A stretch of DNA of 43,081 nt, from the IMG/VR virus record IMGVR_UViG_3300024262_000070, positions 1 to 43,081 of that record. The stretch is one strand, 5' to 3'. The DNA is from a virus. The position numbers and the translations under genes were made by a program. Under the pieces are notes generated by a model that worked only from the letters and a program-made list of their open reading frames with translations, made no database searches and was not told where the DNA came from. Below, piece after piece: positions 38,691-43,081 of this stretch; the stretch's first letter is position 1; each line of letters opens with the position of its first letter.

Positions 38691-40838
38691 ATGCAACTGC
38701 CTAGGCAGCTTTGTGATAAAAGATTTCGCTTTATTAAAATTGTAGCTGGTACTAAAAAGCCGGTAGAAGAAGATTGGAATATGACTTATAACTATAAACA
38801 TGACGACCCTGAGTTTGTGAAGTACCTTAAAACAGCAAAGGCATATGGTGTAGCATGTCGGTTTGGTAAATTAGCTATTATAGACTGTGACGAGAAAGAA
38901 GTTGCCAGTGACATATTTATGAAGCTACCAAATACCTTTACTATTAAAACTGGTTCAGGCGGAACTCACTTTTATTACATTATTAAAGGATTACGGGATA
39001 AGATTGTATTGATAGACGACAATAAGAAACATTGGGGAGAAGTTCAATATACAGGTGCTTATGCTCTTGGTGCAGGGTCTCTTCATCCAAATAAGAACTA
39101 TTATGAAGTGCAGCAAGATAATAAAATTGAGACAATTACCAAAGAACGGTTAGATGAAGTTATTAAACCATATATCAAAACTAAGAAAGTATTTGTTTGT
39201 AATTCAGGTATTAACTTTCCCATTGAAGATATTGCTAAAAGTATCAAAGGATTAGATTTAAACGGTGCTGGCGAATTACAGGGCACACATCCTACACATG
39301 GAAGTGCCAAGGGAGAAAGAGGAGATAATTTCTCTATAGATGTGGAAAATAACAGGTGGCATTGTTACAGATGTGGAACAGGTGGAGATGCTATTTCACT
39401 TGTAGCTGTGCTTGAAGGAATTGTTGATTGTTCAGAATGTGATAGAGGATTTTGGAAAGACCATCCAAAGGAGTTCAAAGCAACTCTTAAAGTAGCAGAG
39501 AAAAAATATGGATATGTTAATGATACTTATAAACCGAGAGACAAGGCTAAAGAGGACACTTTAATCTTGTTTCTTGGGAAAAAACTTAATACTCAGGCAA
39601 TTGTAAAGTATATCATGGGAAAATATGATTTTGTAACTGTTAAAGATTCTACAAGTCGAAAACCTCATATTTATATTTATCAAGATGGATACTATAATTT
39701 AAATGGTAATTCAGAATTAGAGAGAATTATCAAAGAGATTTTCATAAATTCTACTTGGTCGATTCATTATAGGAACGAAATCATGGAATACATCAAATCT
39801 GAGAACACAGTGGACAGAGATGAGATTCAACCTCCGAAACATTTGATTAATGTAAATAACGGTATCTATAACTTAAAAACAGACACTCTTGAGCTACATA
39901 GCAGTAAGTATTACTTTTTATACAAGATTCCTGTAGATTATAAACCTAATGCTAAAATGTCAAGGATTATGAAGTATTTTAAATCTACGTTGAAGGAAGA
40001 GTACATTACTTTATCGCAAGAAATATTTGGGTACTGTCTTTACAATGATTACCCTATTCATGGTATCTTTTACTTATATGGTACTGGTGGAAATGGTAAG
40101 GGAGTTTGGATTCACCTATTAACTTCTATGCTTGGAAAAAGTAATAAAGAGAGCAAAGAAATAAGCAGTCTTATGAATAACAGATTTGCCTCATCTTCGT
40201 TGTATGGTAAATTAGCCAACATATGCGGAGAAATGTCTGCTGGCGTTATGAAAAATACTGACATGCTAAAAAGGTTAAGTGCTGGCGATACAATTGATGC
40301 AGAATTTAAGGGGCGTGATTCATTTAGTTTTAACAATATGGCTAAGATTATCACTGCTTGCAATGAGCTTCCTGATTGTACAGATACAACAGATGGATGG
40401 TTTCAGAGACAATACATTCTGCCTTTCTTGAAAATGTTTCGAAGGACTCCAGAGGACAACACACATTTGAAAGAGCAGTTGACAAAGAACAAGAAAGAAA
40501 TGGAAGGTTTACTCTTGTGGAGTCTACAAGGATTGAAACGCTTACTAAAGAAAGAACGGTTTTCCTATGATTACAATATGGGAAATAGATATATGATGTA
40601 TCAGAAAAACTGTGATTACTTCATAGAAAATACATATGTTCACAAAGACTTTAGCGATTTAGTTAAAGTAGATGATATTAGAGATGCTTATGAAGAATGG
40701 TGCAAAGAAAATGATGTGCCTAAAGCTAATCCTACATTGCTGGCGAGAAAATTAGATAAAGATAGTTACTCGTTAGACCGTATTCAAGATGAAACTGGAA
40801 AATGGGTGTGGGTTAGAAGATTTTTAAAAGAAGTATAA
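38691..40838 (+). CDS. Bifunctional primase-polymerase / SF3 helicase
   Basis: A 715-residue replication protein. Residues 1-165 are an archaeo-eukaryotic primase-type Prim-Pol domain: D65-C-D67, GSGGTHFYYI near 88-97, and YALGAGSLHPN near 124-134. A zinc-binding segment follows (H200/H203, then HCYRCGTGGDAISLV at 224-238), resembling a CHC2-type finger. The C-terminal half is a D5-like superfamily 3 helicase: Walker A GTGGNGKG near 464-471, and LANICGEMS as the Walker B region, then ITACNELPD. It would prime and unwind viral DNA for the polymerase at 8.2 kb. Start 38691, after GGGAGATAGT. Confidence 0.92.
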   Translation: MQLPRQLCDKRFRFIKIVAGTKKPVEEDWNMTYNYKHDDPEFVKYLKTAKAYGVACRFGKLAIIDCDEKEVASDIFMKLPNTFTIKTGSGGTHFYYIIKGLRDKIVLIDDNKKHWGEVQYTGAYALGAGSLHPNKNYYEVQQDNKIETITKERLDEVIKPYIKTKKVFVCNSGINFPIEDIAKSIKGLDLNGAGELQGTHPTHGSAKGERGDNFSIDVENNRWHCYRCGTGGDAISLVAVLEGIVDCSECDRGFWKDHPKEFKATLKVAEKKYGYVNDTYKPRDKAKEDTLILFLGKKLNTQAIVKYIMGKYDFVTVKDSTSRKPHIYIYQDGYYNLNGNSELERIIKEIFINSTWSIHYRNEIMEYIKSENTVDRDEIQPPKHLINVNNGIYNLKTDTLELHSSKYYFLYKIPVDYKPNAKMSRIMKYFKSTLKEEYITLSQEIFGYCLYNDYPIHGIFYLYGTGGNGKGVWIHLLTSMLGKSNKESKEISSLMNNRFASSSLYGKLANICGEMSAGVMKNTDMLKRLSAGDTIDAEFKGRDSFSFNNMAKIITACNELPDCTDTTDGWFQRQYILPFLKMFRRTPEDNTHLKEQLTKNKKEMEGLLLWSLQGLKRLLKKERFSYDYNMGNRYMMYQKNCDYFIENTYVHKDFSDLVKVDDIRDAYEEWCKENDVPKANPTLLARKLDKDSYSLDRIQDETGKWVWVRRFLKEV

Positions 40839-40860
40839 AAGAAATAAAGGAAGTGAGATA

Positions 40861-41055
40861 ATGGGAAGAAGCAAAAAAATTACATTCAACGGTGGTAATA
40901 CACTATCTGTGGATGAAAGATACGCTATTGGTGGAAAACTAATAAAACTAATGAAAGAAATTACTGGTGCTAAAAGACTAGGCTCAGTTCAAAAAGTTAC
41001 TATAACAGCAGAAGTCAATGAACATATAACAGTAGATTTAAAATTTTATATGTGA
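40861..41055 (+). CDS. Hypothetical small basic protein, 64 aa
   Basis: ATG 40861 after GGAAGTGAGATA. Beta-rich (KKITFNGGNTLSVDERYAIG, VQKVTITAEVNEHITVDLKF) with a lysine-rich middle. Coupled to the next gene by an overlapping GGTGAG site. Unknown. Confidence 0.6.
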   Translation: MGRSKKITFNGGNTLSVDERYAIGGKLIKLMKEITGAKRLGSVQKVTITAEVNEHITVDLKFYM

Positions 41056-41065
41056 TGGTGAGATA

Positions 41066-41404
41066 ATGGGAAAATGTAGTAAATGTGGAAATAAAATTTT
41101 GTACAACGCTTTCAAGAAAATAAAAGGAGTTATTTATTGCTTGAAATGTGAATCAGAAGAGAGAATAAGCAAGAAACTAGCTGATACTGTAAGTTCTGCT
41201 AAATTAGACTTTGACGAGTTTCAAGGTGCTATGAAAGAAGTTGCTTTAGTAGTTGTCAATGAAGAAGCAGATAAAGTAAATAAAAGACTCGCTAAAGAAC
41301 TAGGCGAACCTATAAAAATGACTATAGAGAAACCTAAAAAGAAACCTGGCGATTGGACAAAGACAATAAAAAAGAAACCAAGAAAAAAATCAAGGAAGGC
41401 TTAA
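41066..41404 (+). CDS. Zinc-ribbon protein, 112 aa
   Basis: C-S-K-C-G at 4-8 and YCLKCESE near 26-33 form a zinc ribbon; a long helical central region precedes a very basic C-terminus (KKKPRKKSRKA). It may bind nucleic acid. Site GGTGAG. Confidence 0.6.
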   Translation: MGKCSKCGNKILYNAFKKIKGVIYCLKCESEERISKKLADTVSSAKLDFDEFQGAMKEVALVVVNEEADKVNKRLAKELGEPIKMTIEKPKKKPGDWTKTIKKKPRKKSRKA

Positions 41405-41406
41405 AC

Positions 41407-41643
41407 ATGGCATGTAAAGGTTGTGGAAAAAGACAGGCTGGCATGAAATGTTGCCTATGTGGGCGAAATGTCCTTAAACCAGCTACTCCTTGGGGAAAGA
41501 CTAGAAAAATCTGCTTATACTGCAAGGAAAAGCAATTAGCACTTATTCAGGAACGTTTGACTATGAACAAAAGAACTGAAACACTTATGAAGGGAAACGA
41601 TTTCGTTGTCAAAGGTAAAAAGGTCAAAGGGTTAGTGAAATGA
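41407..41643 (+). CDS. Zinc-finger protein, 78 aa
   Basis: ATG 41407, after AAGGCTTAAAC. CKGCGKRQ, CCLCGRN and CLYCKEK give three cysteine pairs in the first 45 residues, enough for two zinc sites. Its C-terminus is lysine-rich. Like its neighbours, it belongs to a set of short zinc proteins. Confidence 0.6.
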   Translation: MACKGCGKRQAGMKCCLCGRNVLKPATPWGKTRKICLYCKEKQLALIQERLTMNKRTETLMKGNDFVVKGKKVKGLVK

Positions 41644-41831
41644 GGCTCATAGTCCACAAGATGCATGGCTGTAAGATTTGTCATAAGTGCATACAATTAC
41701 TAAAGCATTGGAATATTAGATACAGGTCTGTATATGATAAACCAAGAAGGAATCGCCCATATCCTTATATCACAATTGAGCTTGAGTATGAGGAACTTGT
41801 GGATTGGATTGCAATGGAGAAAATAAAATGA
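41640..41831 (+). CDS. Glutaredoxin-like protein, 63 aa
   Basis: A 63-residue thioredoxin-fold protein: VHKMHGCKICHKCIQLLKHW carries CKIC and an extra cysteine at the N-terminus of the first helix; RPYPYITIELEY includes the cis-proline-like part. Such glutaredoxins reduce ribonucleotide reductase or other disulfides in phages. Coupled by ATGA to the preceding gene. Confidence 0.65.
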   Translation: MRLIVHKMHGCKICHKCIQLLKHWNIRYRSVYDKPRRNRPYPYITIELEYEELVDWIAMEKIK

Positions 41832-41995
41832 AAACAATAAATTTATGTGGTGGAAGCTGTTGCCCTAAATTAATCACAACAAATAACAAGAAGCTGAAAT
41901 TTGAAGTAACAGACGATTATGGTGGAGTAGTTAAGTTAACAATAGATGAAGCACGTAATCTTGCCTTGGCGATATTTAAGGAGATAGGTAAGTGA
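41828..41995 (+). CDS. Hypothetical small protein, 55 aa
   Basis: ATG 41828 overlaps the previous stop. LCGGSCCPKL has three close cysteines; the rest (KFEVTDDYGGVVKLTIDEAR) is beta then helix. Adjacent to the glutaredoxin-like gene, it could be its thiol partner; not proven. Confidence 0.55.
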   Translation: MKTINLCGGSCCPKLITTNNKKLKFEVTDDYGGVVKLTIDEARNLALAIFKEIGK

Positions 41996-42183
41996 CACAA
42001 GCAGAGTGCCACATATGTCAAGAGACTAGCATGGAAGTTTGGTCTAAAACATATAATGCTAAACATGAGCTTGTAGGAATAAAACTTACATGTACTAATT
42101 GTGGATGTATCAAGAGTTTCGAGAAATCAGAACCATATCGCCCATGCAATAAGCACCTAAGAACATGGAGGGCATACAAATGA
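41992..42183 (+). CDS. Zinc-ribbon protein, 63 aa
   Basis: GTG start at 41992 overlapping the previous stop. CHIC at 6-9 and CTNCGC near 34-39 form a ribbon; CNK follows near 53. Unknown. Confidence 0.55.
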   Translation: MTQAECHICQETSMEVWSKTYNAKHELVGIKLTCTNCGCIKSFEKSEPYRPCNKHLRTWRAYK

Positions 42184-42284
42184 GAAATTTAGAGAGAAAA
42201 GAAGCTATAGGATATGCGATTGTTAGTATTTTAGCAATTGTTACAGGTGTCTGTGGAGCTTTGGCTGTCAACTATGTGCTATAA
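42180..42284 (+). CDS. Membrane microprotein, 34 aa
   Basis: A charged start (MRNLERKEA) then one hydrophobic helix (IGYAIVSILAIVTGVCGALA). ATGA-coupled to the zinc-ribbon gene. Unknown role at the membrane. Confidence 0.45.
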   Translation: MRNLERKEAIGYAIVSILAIVTGVCGALAVNYVL

Positions 42285-42342
42285 TGCATGAGGATTCACA
42301 GAGAGCATGAATGACGAACAATAGGAAGGTTGTAGATATAAA

Positions 42343-42690
42343 ATGACACAGAAAATGAAAAATGGCTTAAACAGCCTTAAAATGAGGTATACATATAAGT
42401 TAATTCCATTGAGTGAACTAGAAACATATGAATCTGAATGGATGTCTTGTTGTAAAGGTACTGGAATTTATATACTATACTTAAAAAACAAGGTTTTGTA
42501 TGTAGGTAGGAGTAACGATATAAAAAAGAGGTTGCAAGACCATTCTTATAAACATAAAGGAGTTTTCTATGATGCATTTTCAATTTTAACTGTGGAAGAT
42601 GACTTAGAACAAAGAATAATGGAGCTTCTTTATATAGATTTTCTATGTCCTACATACAATAAAGGAATAAGAGGTTTTGGACTACAATAG
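42343..42690 (+). CDS. GIY-YIG endonuclease
   Basis: A 115-residue single-domain nuclease: G-I-Y at 41-43, Y-V-G at 53-55, R56 and R63 in GRSNDIKKRL, E94 in RIMELLYID and N106 in TYNKGIRG. All catalytic residues of the family are in place. Free-standing enzymes of this class are usually homing endonucleases or repair nickases. A short leader follows 42284 and contains only an 11-codon ORF. Confidence 0.85.
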   Translation: MTQKMKNGLNSLKMRYTYKLIPLSELETYESEWMSCCKGTGIYILYLKNKVLYVGRSNDIKKRLQDHSYKHKGVFYDAFSILTVEDDLEQRIMELLYIDFLCPTYNKGIRGFGLQ

Positions 42691-42716
42691 GTAACAATAC
42701 TAGGGTATGAGGTTAA

Positions 42717-42959
42717 ATGAGCTTAAATGACGGTGTTTCAGAGACATTTATTTTTCATGTCAAACAGGACATATTCAAGGTTGTGTTGAATTTCACCAAG
42801 GGGATGTACACAGTTTACGCCCCCAATGGTAGAATCCTGATGAGAATAGAAAAATTACACGATTGGCAATTAAATAAATTGAAAAGGAAAATAACAACGT
42901 ATCTGAATCGTAAGAAAACTATAACCTATGATTTTTTTAAAGGTGGAGTAATAAAATGA
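42717..42959 (+). CDS. Hypothetical protein, 80 aa
   Basis: An 80-residue protein with strands HVKQDIFKVVLNFTKGMYTV, then YAPNGRILMRIEKLHDWQLN, and a basic end. It resembles a small beta-sandwich. Weak GAGGTTA site. Unknown. Confidence 0.55.
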   Translation: MSLNDGVSETFIFHVKQDIFKVVLNFTKGMYTVYAPNGRILMRIEKLHDWQLNKLKRKITTYLNRKKTITYDFFKGGVIK

Positions 42960-43024
42960 ATTGTGCAAGATGTGGAAAAGAAATAAAAAGCTTGATTGGA
43001 ACAGTAAAGCAACTAGAAGAGTAG
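42956..43024 (+). CDS. Possible zinc-knuckle microprotein, 22 aa
   Basis: ATG 42956, ATGA-coupled. MNCARCGKEIKSLIGTVKQL has one CxxC pair. Short and uncertain. Confidence 0.3.
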   Translation: MNCARCGKEIKSLIGTVKQLEE

Positions 43025-43030
43025 AGGTAA

Positions 43031-43081
43031 ATGAAAATGAAAATGATGTGTTTAGATACATTTGATGATTTCGCCATAATG
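43031..43081 (+). CDS. Start of a protein, truncated by window edge
   Basis: ATG 43031 preceded by AGAGGTAA; only 17 codons (KMKMMCLDTFDDFAIM) are visible. No function can be given. Confidence 0.4.
   Translation, partial: MKMKMMCLDTFDDFAIM

Noticed and set aside
42310-42345. 11-codon ORF before GIY-YIG gene
   Set aside because: Too short, no conserved features; mentioned only as leader.

Overview
This window is a large piece of an AT-rich tailed-virus (Caudoviricetes) genome, either a free virus or an integrated copy. It carries a full siphovirus-like morphogenesis set: large terminase, portal, HK97-type protease and capsid, connector proteins, tail tube, tail assembly chaperone, tape measure and adhesins. 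It also has its own replication genes: a family A DNA polymerase, a primase-polymerase/SF3 helicase and a metallophosphoesterase. The host is most likely an archaeon. Promoters look archaeal (TTTATATA boxes near 4641, 4927 and 36369, and TTATATA upstream of the terminase). GGTGA-type ribosome binding sites are frequent. The FrhB-like domain in the glycan cassette is of a type common in methanogens. A low-GC bacterial host is not excluded, because DNA polymerase A and the glutaredoxin-like gene are bacterial in style.

Layout. (1) 1-4587, plus strand: a dense string of very small genes, with a 5'-truncated ParB-HTH/ASCH fusion, two HNH nucleases, a SWIM zinc finger and a pentapeptide-repeat protein. 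(2) 4588-4722: a promoter/operator region, part of which recurs inverted at 36.2 kb. (3) 4723-7774: early genes, including a nucleotide-modification-associated domain protein and a possible ssDNA-binding or nucleotidyltransferase pair, ending in a terminator. (4) 7801-8057: a GC-rich, strongly structured apparent non-coding RNA whose 3' end looks like a tRNA T-arm and acceptor strand. (5) 8059-11765: zinc ribbon, DNA polymerase A, phosphatase, PQ-loop membrane protein, nucleoside deoxyribosyltransferase-like protein and a DUF6899-like protein. (6) 11762-15869: a glycan cassette with an FrhB/pyruvyl-transferase fusion, an HNH nuclease, a GT4 and a GT2. (7) 15871-16107: the convergent boundary, with two overlapping tiny membrane-protein genes and a terminator. 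(8) 16099-36026, minus strand: the late virion module, read from terminase (36 kb) to holin-like genes (16.1 kb). (9) 36027-36411: a divergent control region rich in inverted repeats, perhaps also an origin. (10) 36412-43081, plus strand: a terminase-small-subunit-like gene, the replication module, and a tail of zinc-finger microproteins, glutaredoxin-like and GIY-YIG genes.

How it fits together. The two copies of the operator-like element sit where the early rightward operon (4.7 kb) and probably the late leftward operon (36 kb) start, so one factor could coordinate both. The late operon has stem-loop terminators directly after the capsid and tail-tube genes, which would raise their relative output. 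The tail chaperone pair carries a dnaX-like -1 frameshift cassette that joins the two reading frames. The most unusual parts are the structured RNA at 7.8-8.06 kb, the duplicated control elements and the virus-borne FrhB/pyruvyl-transferase/glycosyltransferase cassette.
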